A DNA stretch of 40,475 nucleotides, taken from positions 1 through 40,475 of the forward strand of contig DATFXM010000131.1 in the NCBI GenBank assembly GCA_035315885.1. The letters run 5' to 3'. This stretch comes from DATFXM01 sp035315885. Lineage in GTDB: Bacteria; Acidobacteriota; Blastocatellia; UBA7656. This document shows positions 33,631 through 40,475 of this stretch, piece by piece. Position 1 is the first letter of the stretch. The number at the start of each line of letters is the position of its first letter. Under the pieces are notes generated by a model, which ran no database searches, had not been told where the DNA came from, and saw only the letters and a list, made by a program, of their open reading frames with translations. A program made the translations under genes and the position numbers.

Positions 33631-35658
33631 CTACTTGCCCTCCTGTGCTGGCTTCTCACCCCAGATCCACTGCCCAAACCACTCATAATTCTGCTCCATC
33701 AATGCGCGCTGCTGTTTTGGCTTGTCGATGCCGTGGCCGAATCCTTTGAACACCACCATCTTCACCGGGACACCTTTGTCTTCAAGGGCCTGTCGAAGCT
33801 CGTAGCCGTTCGGGATCGGCACACGTTTGTCGAGCTCGCCATGCTGAATCAACGTCGGAGTCCGAGCATTGTTCACATTGCTGATCGGCGACGTCTTTCT
33901 ATAGATCTCGGGATCTTCCCACGGCGTGGCCTTCAGATACTGACGGGTGAAGGGATGAATGTCGGTGTTGACGTAGTATGTCATCCAATCGGATATGCCC
34001 GCACCCACCGACACGGCACGAAATCGATCGCTGTTGGTAGTAATGAACGCAGAGATGTAGCCACCCTGACTCCATCCCATGGCTCCCACTCGGTCGCGAT
34101 CGACCATGCCCTTTGCGATCAGAAAGTCGACTCCGGATATCACATCCCAGTAGTCTCCGATCCCGAGGTTGCGCACGTTGAGAGACCTGAACTTCTCGCC
34201 ATAGCCCGCCGAGCCCCTGTAGTTAGGTCGCAGTACCAACGCGCCTTTTGCAATAAACATCTCAATCGGATAGTAGCGGTCCGCACGCACAGTCGGAAAG
34301 TCGATCCCAGTCGGACCTCCATGGATTACCACCAGCAAAGGATACTTCTTCGAAGGATCGTAGTCCGCCGGCTTCATCAACACGCCCTCGATCGCCGTAC
34401 CGTCGGTCGACTTCCATTCGATCACCTCGCGAGTCGCGAGCTTAAAGTCCTTGAGTTGATCGGAGAGGTTCGTGATTCTGTGCGGCTGAAAAGACTCTAC
34501 CTCACTCACAAAGACTTCAGGAAACTGATTCCAACCGGCGCCCATGAATGCCGTTTTCTTGAAGTCGCGAGAAAAAGAAAACTGGGAAGAGCCGAACTTG
34601 TCTGGTCCACTCAAGCGATCAATCTTCTTGTTAGCCGGATCCAGGCGGAACAGATGAGACGACGTCTTTTGCAGACTCGAAAACAGGATGCCTTGTGGGC
34701 CCCAGCCCACTATTTGAGGAGACTCATCGAACTGATCGGTCAGGACTCGCGGCTCGCCGCCCGCAGCGGGCACCGTGGCTATGTAAGAATTGGCGTAGTA
34801 GAAGAAGTCCCTGCCGTTGGCCGTGTGATAAGCGATCTGGTTCCCATCAGGCGACCAGACCGGACCCGTGTCCGGCCCCTTAGTGTACACGAGACGCTTA
34901 GTCGATTTGTCAGCCACGCCGATGACAAAGATGTCGCTTGTATCGGAAGAACCGAGGTCCGGGTTCCTGGACTCACTGAGCGCAATGCGTGAGGAATCGG
35001 GTGACCATTCGAACCCGCCGACCGTGAACATTGCGCCGTCGGTGAGTCTCACCGGCTCGGGCCGTTTTCCTGTCAGTTCCGCGGGAACGTCCAGTACCCA
35101 TAGATGGGTCATGGTGTAGTCACCGTTGACGACTTCAAACTCGCCGTATTTCTCTTTTCGTTCTTTGGTCGCCTTCGACTCGGGATCAGCGCCGGTGAAT
35201 GCGATCTTTTTCCCGTCCGGAGACCAATCGTACGCGTTGATCCCGGTTTCGCTCGCAGTGAGCTGCATCGCTTCTCCGCCTCGTGGCGCGATCACGTAGA
35301 GCTGTCGCTTTCCATCGCGGTCGGAGGCGAAGGCAAGTCGTTTCGAGTCCGGGGACCATCGCGGACCGCTGCTGGACTTCTTTGCATTGGTAAGCTGGTA
35401 TGTCTCTCCAGTGGCTACTACCGCCATCCAGATCTCGGTCTCGAAGGCGTTCTCCTCCCAATTGGTTTCCTGAACCTGATAAGCGATCATCGTTCCGTCG
35501 GGAGAGATCCTGGGGCCGGACGGCGTCTTGATGTTGAGGGATTGATCGATTGTGGGAGTCCGCCCAGAGTCGAGCCGGGCGGGGTGAACAGCCGCCTTCA
35601 AGCCAAATGCGTTTAGAGCTGTGACCAGGATGATTGCGAGCGTCTTTGTGTGTCTCAT
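33631..35658 (-). CDS. S9 family prolyl oligopeptidase / acylaminoacyl-peptidase
   Basis: 675 residues with a signal peptide (MRHTKTLAIILVTALNAFGL) and then WD40-like PD40 repeats (SPDGTMIAYQ, RWSPDSKRLAFASDRDG, YDWSPDGKKIAFTG, EWSPDSSRIALS, VWSPDGNQIAYH), forming the beta-propeller to about residue 400. The alpha/beta-hydrolase domain has S530 (GWSQGGY), D610 (HGELDKRVP) and H642 (FGHG), the order of the S9 family, with the oxyanion-region motif VIHGGPTG. It is an exported serine peptidase for peptides, with an SD GGAGGG upstream of the ATG. A 17-bp inverted repeat with heptamer tandem copies sits upstream. Confidence 0.93.
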   Translation of the reverse strand: MRHTKTLAIILVTALNAFGLKAAVHPARLDSGRTPTIDQSLNIKTPSGPRISPDGTMIAYQVQETNWEENAFETEIWMAVVATGETYQLTNAKKSSSGPRWSPDSKRLAFASDRDGKRQLYVIAPRGGEAMQLTASETGINAYDWSPDGKKIAFTGADPESKATKERKEKYGEFEVVNGDYTMTHLWVLDVPAELTGKRPEPVRLTDGAMFTVGGFEWSPDSSRIALSESRNPDLGSSDTSDIFVIGVADKSTKRLVYTKGPDTGPVWSPDGNQIAYHTANGRDFFYYANSYIATVPAAGGEPRVLTDQFDESPQIVGWGPQGILFSSLQKTSSHLFRLDPANKKIDRLSGPDKFGSSQFSFSRDFKKTAFMGAGWNQFPEVFVSEVESFQPHRITNLSDQLKDFKLATREVIEWKSTDGTAIEGVLMKPADYDPSKKYPLLVVIHGGPTGIDFPTVRADRYYPIEMFIAKGALVLRPNYRGSAGYGEKFRSLNVRNLGIGDYWDVISGVDFLIAKGMVDRDRVGAMGWSQGGYISAFITTNSDRFRAVSVGAGISDWMTYYVNTDIHPFTRQYLKATPWEDPEIYRKTSPISNVNNARTPTLIQHGELDKRVPIPNGYELRQALEDKGVPVKMVVFKGFGHGIDKPKQQRALMEQNYEWFGQWIWGEKPAQEGK

Positions 35659-35680
35659 GTCGATCCCTCCACAGAAACGT

Positions 35681-35786
35681 GAGTGCTGAGTGCTGAGGAG
35701 GTATATAGCAGATTTGATTTTCGGGCAAGCGCCACTCAGGACTCAGGACTCAGGACTCAGCACTCAGGACTCAGCACTCAGCACTC
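35681..35786. repeat. inverted repeat around an ACTCAGN heptamer array
   Basis: GAGTGCTGAGTGCTGAG (35681-35697) is a perfect 17-bp inverted copy of CTCAGCACTCAGCACTC (35770-35786). Between them seven tandem heptamers ACTCAG(G/C) run from 35734 to 35782. The right arm touches the stop codon of the TPR gene. Related heptamers are at 20529-20542 and 40215-40235. Confidence 0.88.
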
Positions 35787-36097
35787 TACTCAACACTCTC
35801 CAGTGCTTCTTGCAATTCGCTGCGTGCTCGCTGGTCGTTGGCCGCGGTTGCAACCGTCAGCCCGCGCTGATAGATCGAGCGAGCTTCGTCGGTCCGGCCG
35901 GCCTTCGACAGCAGTCTTCCCAAATGGTAGTAGGCGCCTACGTAGTTGGGATCGCGGGTGACTACCTCGCTCAACTCGGACAACGCGCGGTCCGGGTCGC
36001 CCGCTTTCTCCAGCTCCAGCGCAAGGGCGTATCGTGAGAACGAATCGTTGGGGTCCTGGGAGAGGAATTCTTCTAGCAGCTCCAGGCGAGATTTCAT
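35786..36097 (-). CDS. small TPR protein
   Basis: 103 residues, one compact TPR protein: LEEFLSQDPNDSFSRYALALELEKAGDPDRALSELSEVV, then NYVGAYYHLGRLLSKAGRTDEARSIYQRGL, two and a half repeats. No signal peptide. It lies 69 bp downstream of rplS on the same strand, after a hairpin at 36116-36137, so read-through from the ribosomal operon may express it. No strong SD is visible. Similar small TPR proteins are common in acidobacteria; the role is not known. Confidence 0.78.
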   Translation of the reverse strand: MKSRLELLEEFLSQDPNDSFSRYALALELEKAGDPDRALSELSEVVTRDPNYVGAYYHLGRLLSKAGRTDEARSIYQRGLTVATAANDQRARSELQEALESVE

Positions 36098-36115
36098 GGC
36101 TGGAAGAGAAGTCCA

Positions 36116-36137
36116 GGGCGCCTCTCGACAGGCGCCC
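36116..36137 (-). terminator. hairpin after rplS, weak terminator
   Basis: 8-bp stem GGGCGCCT/AGGCGCCC (36116-36123 with 36130-36137) with a 6-nt loop, 30 bp after the rplS stop. Only a mildly U-rich tract follows, so read-through to the TPR gene is likely. Confidence 0.55.
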
Positions 36138-36166
36138 CTGCTTAGAATTCAATGATGAGTAGCGCG

Positions 36167-36610
36167 CTACTCTTCGGATGAGCCTTCGGTCGCGGCTGAT
36201 TCAGCCGCGTTCGCCGCAGCAGACGCCGCCTCGGCCGCAGCCGCGGCTGCAGCACGCTCGAGCCGCACGTCTTTCTCCCTGATTCGCGCAGCCTTGCCTC
36301 GGAGTTTTCGGAGATAGTACAGCTTTGCACGCCTCACTCGACCCTTACGGACGAGGTCGATGTGATCGATGACGCTCCCGTGCAGTGGAAATATGCGTTC
36401 GACTCCAACTCCAAAACTGGTCTTGCGGACGGTTATGGTCTCACGAACGCCGGAGTGCTTTCTTGCAATCACCACTCCCTCAAAAGCCTGCACGCGTTCC
36501 TTGTCGCCTTCCTTGATTCTTACGTGGACGCGAACCGTGTCGCCCGCTTGAAATGCGGGAATGTCATTTCGGAGCTGTCGCTGCTCGACAGACTGCACGA
36601 TGGGATTCAT
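36167..36610 (-). CDS. rplS: 50S ribosomal protein L19
   Basis: 147 residues; the first 115 match L19 (VEQRQLRNDIPAFQAGDTVRVHV, GVGVERIFPLHGSVIDHIDLVRKGRVRRAKLYYLR), which sits at the 30S-50S interface. An Ala/Glu-rich tail of about 30 residues follows (AAAAAAAEAASAAANAAESA), longer than typical for L19. The SD AAGGAG lies eight bases before the ATG. It is the last gene of the ffh-rpsP-KH-rimM-trmD-rplS operon, 18 bp after trmD. A 16-bp palindrome (36157-36172) covers its stop codon. Confidence 0.95.
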   Translation of the reverse strand: MNPIVQSVEQRQLRNDIPAFQAGDTVRVHVRIKEGDKERVQAFEGVVIARKHSGVRETITVRKTSFGVGVERIFPLHGSVIDHIDLVRKGRVRRAKLYYLRKLRGKAARIREKDVRLERAAAAAAAEAASAAANAAESAATEGSSEE

Positions 36611-36628
36611 ACTCTCGCTCCTTTGCTC

Positions 36629-37369
36629 TTACTCTCTTGTTGTCCGACTCCGGATCTCCTCTATCTGCCGCCGATCCTGTTCGCTCAACTCGCGTTTGGA
36701 AATCAAATCAGGCCTTCGCGCTACAGTCTTCTCCATAGATTTCCGAAGTCGCCACTGCTCAATCTCTGAGTGGTTTCCACTCACCAAAACGTCTGGTACC
36801 TTCAATCCTCTGTACTCGGCGGGCCTTGTGTACTGCGGATGGTCCAGGAGGCCGTCCACAAACGACTCCCGCTCCGTGGACTGGTCGCAGCCCAGCGCAC
36901 CGGGCAGCAGTCGGGTCACCGCATCGACCACTACCATCGCGGCTATTTCGCCGCCTGAAAGAATGTAGTCTCCGATCGAAATCTCGTCGGTTATGACATT
37001 CTCGACCACGCGCTCGTCCACGCCTTCATACCTCCCGCACACCATGAGAAGCCGGGGCTTGGAGGCAAATTCCGCCGCAATCTGCTGGCTGAACAGGTGG
37101 CCCTGCGGAGTCAACAGCACTCGTGGCAGGTCCGGTTCTCCGTGCGATACGGCTTCAATGGCGCGAAAGAGAGGTTCCGGTTTCAGAACCATTCCCGCTC
37201 CGCCGCCGAACGGGCGGTCATCAACTTGTCGATGACGGTCGGCGGTGTAGTCGCGCAAATCGTGCAAGGCGATCTCGATCAGACCGCTTTCGACTGCTCG
37301 GCGCACGATTCCAAATTCAAAGACCCCCTGAAACATTTCGGGAAAAATCGTAACTACGTCAAATCGCAT
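36629..37369 (-). CDS. trmD: tRNA (guanine37-N1)-methyltransferase TrmD
   Basis: TrmD methylates G37 next to the anticodon with S-adenosylmethionine, which prevents +1 frameshifts. The 246-residue protein has the SPOUT trefoil-knot marks: MRFDVVTIFPEMF, YTADRHRQVDDRPFGGGAGMVL, MVCGRYEGVDERV, ISIGDYILSGGE and the C-terminal helical DNA/tRNA-binding part (FVDGLLDHPQYTRP). A GAGG lies 11 bases before the ATG. It lies 42 bp after rimM and 18 bp before rplS, in the usual order. Confidence 0.96.
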   Translation of the reverse strand: MRFDVVTIFPEMFQGVFEFGIVRRAVESGLIEIALHDLRDYTADRHRQVDDRPFGGGAGMVLKPEPLFRAIEAVSHGEPDLPRVLLTPQGHLFSQQIAAEFASKPRLLMVCGRYEGVDERVVENVITDEISIGDYILSGGEIAAMVVVDAVTRLLPGALGCDQSTERESFVDGLLDHPQYTRPAEYRGLKVPDVLVSGNHSEIEQWRLRKSMEKTVARRPDLISKRELSEQDRRQIEEIRSRTTRE

Positions 37370-37411
37370 CGATGACGTTGCCTCGACCGCTCAGGCTGCC
37401 ACGGCCGCAGT

Positions 37412-37957
37412 CTAGAGATCAAAGAGGCCCTCTGGCTCGTTTACCACTATGCGTTTGGCCTCCGGATCCACGATCTCGCAGATATCCTCGGCAAACGGGA
37501 TCAGCAATTCTCTACCGGCGGTGCTGCGAACAACCAGAACATCCGTGCCGCCGGTCTTCATCAGCGAGACGATCGTTCCGATCTCGCGTCCGTCGGAGGA
37601 AAAAACGTTCGAACCGACGATCTGGTGTATGAAAAACTCGCCCTCGTCCAAACCGGCGTGGTCGGCTTCATCGATCACCAGCACTGCGCCTGCGAGGGCC
37701 TGGGCATCGTTCATCGAATCTACGCCCGCGAACTTCAGAATCACGCGTCCTTTATGAAACCAGTGATTCTCTATTTCAAAGTCGCGGCGCTGGCCGCCGG
37801 GTGTCACCAGAGTGACGGTGCCGAGCTGCTCGAAGCGTTCGGGGAAATCGGTTTCGAGGTCGCAGGCAACCTCGCCGCGTATCCCGCGAGCCCGAGCGAT
37901 GCGGGCGATCACGACGTCGTGTTCGCCCAGAGCAGGCGTTTTGGTTTTGCCGCTCAC
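37412..37957 (-). CDS. rimM: 16S rRNA processing protein RimM
   Basis: RimM assists maturation of the 30S head, binding S19. The 181-residue protein has the N-terminal beta barrel (VVIARIARARGIRGEVACDLETDFPERF) and the PRC-barrel half (FFIHQIVGSNVFSSDGREIGTIVSLMKTGGTDVLVVRS). It starts with GTG whose G overlaps the final base of the KH-gene TAG stop (TAGTG), so the two are translationally coupled. The position between the KH gene and trmD is canonical. Confidence 0.94.
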   Translation of the reverse strand: MSGKTKTPALGEHDVVIARIARARGIRGEVACDLETDFPERFEQLGTVTLVTPGGQRRDFEIENHWFHKGRVILKFAGVDSMNDAQALAGAVLVIDEADHAGLDEGEFFIHQIVGSNVFSSDGREIGTIVSLMKTGGTDVLVVRSTAGRELLIPFAEDICEIVDPEAKRIVVNEPEGLFDL

Positions 37958-38199
37958 TACTCCAGGATTTCGAGCACGAACCGCTTCTTCAGCTTCATTC
38001 CGGCTGCGCGAAGAAGAGTACGAATCGCGCGAGCCGTCCTGCCCTGTTTACCGATTACCTTTCCCAGGTCCTGCTGAGAAACGCGCAGTTCGAGCACAGT
38101 AGTTGCCTCCCCATCAATTTCTCTTACTGTGACTTCGTCGGGGTAATCCACCAGGGCCTTTGCAATGGTCTCCACGACTTGTCTCAGCGAATCCTCCAT
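37957..38199 (-). CDS. khpA: KH-domain RNA-binding protein (KhpA/YlqC)
   Basis: 80 residues, a single KH domain (MEDSLRQVVETIAKALVDYPDEVTVREIDGEATTVLELRVSQQDLGKVIGKQGRTARAIRTLLRAAGMKLKKRFVLEI in outline, with the GKQGRT loop as the RNA-binding GxxG). KhpA pairs with KhpB in many bacteria and binds diverse RNAs. The SD GGAGG lies six to seven bases before the ATG. It follows rpsP after 103 bp and overlaps the rimM start. Confidence 0.93.
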   Translation of the reverse strand: MEDSLRQVVETIAKALVDYPDEVTVREIDGEATTVLELRVSQQDLGKVIGKQGRTARAIRTLLRAAGMKLKKRFVLEILE

Positions 38200-38302
38200 A
38201 CGCCGCCTCCTTCAGAGCTTCACAGGGAAGCCAGACGCCTGGCGCGACCTCGGCTGAGCCAGTCAAACCCATTACGTGGGACGCTCAAAGAGCTGAGACT
38301 TC

Positions 38303-38563
38303 TCACGCGCTGGCTTCAACGGCCTGTTGCGCAGCCTTGTTTTTCATCAGGCTCCGCACCGTATCGCTCGGCTGCGCCCCTCGTTCTATCCAGTAGTTCA
38401 ACCTCTGGCGGTCTATCTTTATCTCCGCCGGGTTGCGGCAAGGATCATAGTACCCGACCGACTCAACTACCCGGCCGTCACGCTTCGAACGCTTTTCAGC
38501 AACTACGATCCTGTAAAAGGGCTTCTTTTTCGCGCCCATTCTTGTCAACCTGATTGATAGCAA
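38303..38563 (-). CDS. rpsP: 30S ribosomal protein S16
   Basis: 86 residues with the S16 signature SIRLTRMGAKKKPFYRIVVAEKR and ESVGYYDPCRNP, then YWIERGAQPSDTVRSL. I choose the TTG at 38563 because the SD GGAGG (38571-38575) is seven bases upstream and the product then begins LLSIRLTRMG, as in other S16 proteins. The GTG at 38569, two codons earlier, has the SD directly against it. It is the second gene of the ffh operon, 120 bp after ffh. Confidence 0.94.
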   Translation of the reverse strand: MLSIRLTRMGAKKKPFYRIVVAEKRSKRDGRVVESVGYYDPCRNPAEIKIDRQRLNYWIERGAQPSDTVRSLMKNKAAQQAVEASA

Positions 38564-38683
38564 CTCCACACCTCCGTTCGCGTCCCAGTGAGCGCGCCAT
38601 CAACCCGCCAATCAACCCGCCAGGCGGCAGTGAAGCGTTTGGCCCGCTCAGGGCAAACCGCGATTATAACTTAAAACCCCACG

Positions 38684-40117
38684 CTACCGTTTCTTTTTCT
38701 TCTTGCGACGCTTGGTAGCTTTGCGGCGCGAACCGGCTCCAAAACCCGGCACGCCTCCCATCAACCCGCCTGCCATCTTGCCCCCAACCCCGCCTAGCAT
38801 TCCCCCAAGCCCGCCGGAGGTCATCATGCGCATCATCTTACGCATCTCGAGATACTCGTTGATCATCTCGTTGACCTCTTGAACCGCAGTCCCGCTCCCT
38901 CGCGCGATCCGCTTCCGGCGCGACGCGTTCAGAATCGAATGATCCCTGCGCTCCTCCGGTGTCATGGAGTTGATAATTGCCTCGGTCAGCTTGAGCTTCT
39001 CTTCCATCTCGGCGGTCTGCTCAGGGGTGACCCGAAATCCGCCGAGCATCCCCGACGGCAACATATCCAGCAGCTTGTCCAGAGAGCCGAGCCGCTTCAT
39101 CTGCTTCAACTGATCGCGAAAATCTTCGAGCGAGAACTTGTCGCGCAGCATCTTCTGCTGCAGCTCGAGCGCCTTCTCCTGATCTACCTCGGCCTGTACC
39201 TTCTCGATCAGCGACAATACGTCGCCCATGCCCAGAATTCGCTGGGCTATGCGATCGGGATAAAACTGCTCGATCGCATCGTATTTCTCGCCGGTTCCGA
39301 TCAGCTTGATCGGCTGTCCGGTGACTTCCTTTATTGATAGAGCCGCGCCGCCTCGGGTGTCGCCATCCATCTTGGTGAGGATGATTCCGGTGAGTCCGAT
39401 TCGCTGATGGAACTGCTCGGCGGATCTTACGGCATCCTGGCCGGTCATGGCATCAGCAACGAACAGTATCTCGGCGGGCGACGTTTCCTTCTTGATCTGC
39501 TCGAGCTCTATCATCAACTCATCGTCGATGTGTAATCGTCCCGCAGTGTCGACCAACAGCGTGTCGTAGCCGGTCAACTGACACTCGGTGATCGCCTTGC
39601 GGCAGAGCTCCAGAGGATCATTTATCTCTGGCGCTTCGAGGGCTTTTTGTCCGATCGCTCCTGCTATGACAGACAGTTGCTGCCTGGCGGCCGGCCGATA
39701 GACATCCACTGAAAGAAGGAGCGGCCGTCGCTGTTGGGCTTGCGCCAGCAGTCTGGCGAGTTTTCCGGTGGTGGTGGTCTTACCGGAACCCTGGAGGCCC
39801 ACGATCATGACCACGTTCGGGATGCGCTTGGTGAACAGGAGCTGGGTAGAGGTGCCGCCCAGCATTTCGACCATCTCGTCGTGAACCACTTTCACTACTT
39901 GCTGAGCCGGCGAGAGCGCTCCGAGCACCTCTTGTCCGAGGGCTTTTTCGCGAACGCGGTCGATGAACGTTTTGACGACCTTGAAATTGACATCGGCCTC
40001 CAGCAGCGCGATACGGATTTCGCGCATAGCGGTGTCGATGTTGGCCTCTGTGAGCCTTCCCTGCCCTCTCAGGTCCTTGAGGACTTTTCTTAATTTATCT
40101 GAAAGCGCCTCAAACAT
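38684..40117 (-). CDS. ffh: signal recognition particle protein Ffh
   Basis: Ffh binds 4.5S RNA and signal peptides and with FtsY targets membrane proteins co-translationally. The 477-residue protein has the N domain (1-95), the GTPase domain with G1 GLQGSGKTT (107-115), DVYRPAARQQL, DTAGRL, TKMDGD and GTGEK, and the M domain with methionine-rich helices (QLKQMKRLGSLDKLLDMLPSGMLG, NEMINEYLEMRKMMRMM). The end is a Gly/Met-rich run and an Arg/Lys tail (SRRKATKRRKKKKKR) that is rather basic. GAGGTG lies about 12 bases before the ATG. A strong promoter is at 40151-40178. Confidence 0.97.
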   Translation of the reverse strand: MFEALSDKLRKVLKDLRGQGRLTEANIDTAMREIRIALLEADVNFKVVKTFIDRVREKALGQEVLGALSPAQQVVKVVHDEMVEMLGGTSTQLLFTKRIPNVVMIVGLQGSGKTTTTGKLARLLAQAQQRRPLLLSVDVYRPAARQQLSVIAGAIGQKALEAPEINDPLELCRKAITECQLTGYDTLLVDTAGRLHIDDELMIELEQIKKETSPAEILFVADAMTGQDAVRSAEQFHQRIGLTGIILTKMDGDTRGGAALSIKEVTGQPIKLIGTGEKYDAIEQFYPDRIAQRILGMGDVLSLIEKVQAEVDQEKALELQQKMLRDKFSLEDFRDQLKQMKRLGSLDKLLDMLPSGMLGGFRVTPEQTAEMEEKLKLTEAIINSMTPEERRDHSILNASRRKRIARGSGTAVQEVNEMINEYLEMRKMMRMMTSGGLGGMLGGVGGKMAGGLMGGVPGFGAGSRRKATKRRKKKKKR

Positions 40118-40150
40118 GATTCAAAACACACCTCGAACCGAAACCTTTAA

Positions 40151-40178
40151 ACTATAGGCCGAACGGCTCCACTGTCAA
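40151..40178 (-). promoter_or_regulatory. promoter of the ffh-rplS operon
   Basis: Minus strand TTGACA (40178-40173), 16-bp spacer, TATAGT (40156-40151), 34 bp before the ffh start. The -35 is perfect and the -10 has one mismatch. Confidence 0.82.
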
Positions 40179-40214
40179 GGAGAAGTTCCCGAAACCATAC
40201 TGCCTAAGAAACCT

Positions 40215-40235
40215 ACTCAGAACTCAGTACTCAGA
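40215..40235. repeat. ACTCAGN heptamer array
   Basis: Three tandem heptamers ACTCAGA, ACTCAGT and ACTCAGA (40215-40235), between the right-edge terminator and the ffh promoter; same unit as at 20529-20542 and 35734-35782. Confidence 0.75.
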
Positions 40236-40238
40236 ACC

Positions 40239-40272
40239 AAAAAAAAGAGGGCCACGATGAGGTGGCCCTCTT
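40239..40272 (-). terminator. Rho-independent terminator of the right-edge gene
   Basis: Minus strand AAGAGGGCCAC pairs over 11 bp with GTGGCCCTCTT (40272-40262 with 40255-40245), followed by eight U (40246-40239). Confidence 0.92.
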
Positions 40273-40288
40273 GTCAAATTCGGTTAAC

Positions 40289-40318
40289 GTGAGTGGCCCT
40301 TATTACGGGGCCACTCAC
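40289..40318 (-). terminator. second hairpin just after the right-edge gene
   Basis: GTGAGTGGCCC pairs with GGGCCACTCAC over 11 bp (40318-40308 with 40299-40289) around an 8-nt loop. It has no U run and shares the GTGGCCC/GGGCCAC core with the next terminator. Confidence 0.6.
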
Positions 40319-40334
40319 GGAGTGACCTACTGGA

Positions 40335-40475
40335 CTAGGTCGTCGGGCAGCTCTCCGTGCAGGAGAACGGTGCCGACGGTCCGCCATTCGGCGTCGTGTT
40401 CGTCACCACGATCGGGCCTGGAAGTTTACCGCACAGCTTCTTCTTGGCCGTGATCCTCGTGAACGAGTTCGTCGA
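40335..40475 (-). CDS. C-terminal end of an unrecognised protein, cut by the window edge
   Basis: A minus-strand frame is open from the right edge to the TAG at 40337-40335, giving 46 residues: STNSFTRITAKKKLCGKLPG, then PIVVTNTTPNGGPSAPFSCT and ESCPTT. Three cysteines and the Thr/Pro/Gly-rich make-up suggest an exported protein. Two hairpins with a U run follow at the right distance for a gene end, which supports this frame. I do not recognise the family. Confidence 0.55.
   Translation of the reverse strand, partial: STNSFTRITAKKKLCGKLPGPIVVTNTTPNGGPSAPFSCTESCPTT

Noticed and set aside
33388..34992. 534-codon frame on the plus strand
   Set aside because: It is antisense to the S9 peptidase gene, whose motifs and SD are clear; the frame has no domain and arises from codon bias.
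35734..35786. CRISPR array
   Set aside because: The repeat units are 7 bp with no spacers and no cas genes; this is a simple tandem repeat.

Overview
The window looks like a chromosomal segment of a free-living, moderately GC-rich Gram-negative bacterium, most likely an acidobacterium (Blastocatellia-like). This is inferred from gene content: a cobalamin-dependent (class II) ribonucleotide reductase, Hanks-type Ser/Thr kinases fused to TolB-like and TPR parts, many TPR proteins, an ECF-like sigma factor with a membrane anti-sigma partner, a TMTC-type protein mannosyltransferase homologue and an S9 peptidase. No phage, transposase, CRISPR array, rRNA or tRNA gene was seen.

Left part (1-13.4 kb): a cut-off gene, a Spy/CpxP-like periplasmic protein, a small ribbon-helix-helix (RHH) protein translationally coupled to nadA (quinolinate synthase) behind a 30-bp palindrome, a small basic ORF, then nrdJ with its terminator and a promoter carrying two NrdR-type boxes. 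Next come a ketopantoate-reductase-like gene, an esterase, a GT39-type glycosyltransferase, an isopropylmalate-synthase-like gene paired with an M20 peptidase, and a secreted protein of unknown function.

Middle part (13.4-30.7 kb): a DedA/VTT membrane protein whose start codon lies in a tandem repeat; a stand-alone ClpB-D2-like AAA+ ATPase; a secreted nidogen-like/HExxH protein; a 3D-domain cell-wall protein behind a candidate c-di-AMP riboswitch; an alpha/beta hydrolase; a lipoprotein; a same-strand group of TPR protein, flavin reductase and Ser/Thr kinase; a divergent TPR protein; an aldose-epimerase-like protein; and a sigma factor / anti-sigma / secreted Gly-rich protein cassette.

Right part (30.7-40.5 kb): queC behind a structured intergenic element, a TMTC-like mannosyltransferase, an S9 peptidase, a small TPR protein, and the classic translation/secretion operon ffh-rpsP-KH-rimM-trmD-rplS on the minus strand with a clear sigma70-type promoter. 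The end of another gene and two tandem terminator hairpins sit at the right edge.

Two families of short intergenic repeats recur through the window: a CTTTGCG-rich element ending in GTGAAACCCGA, and a heptamer ACTCAGN. All functional calls come from motif reading alone; no database search was run.
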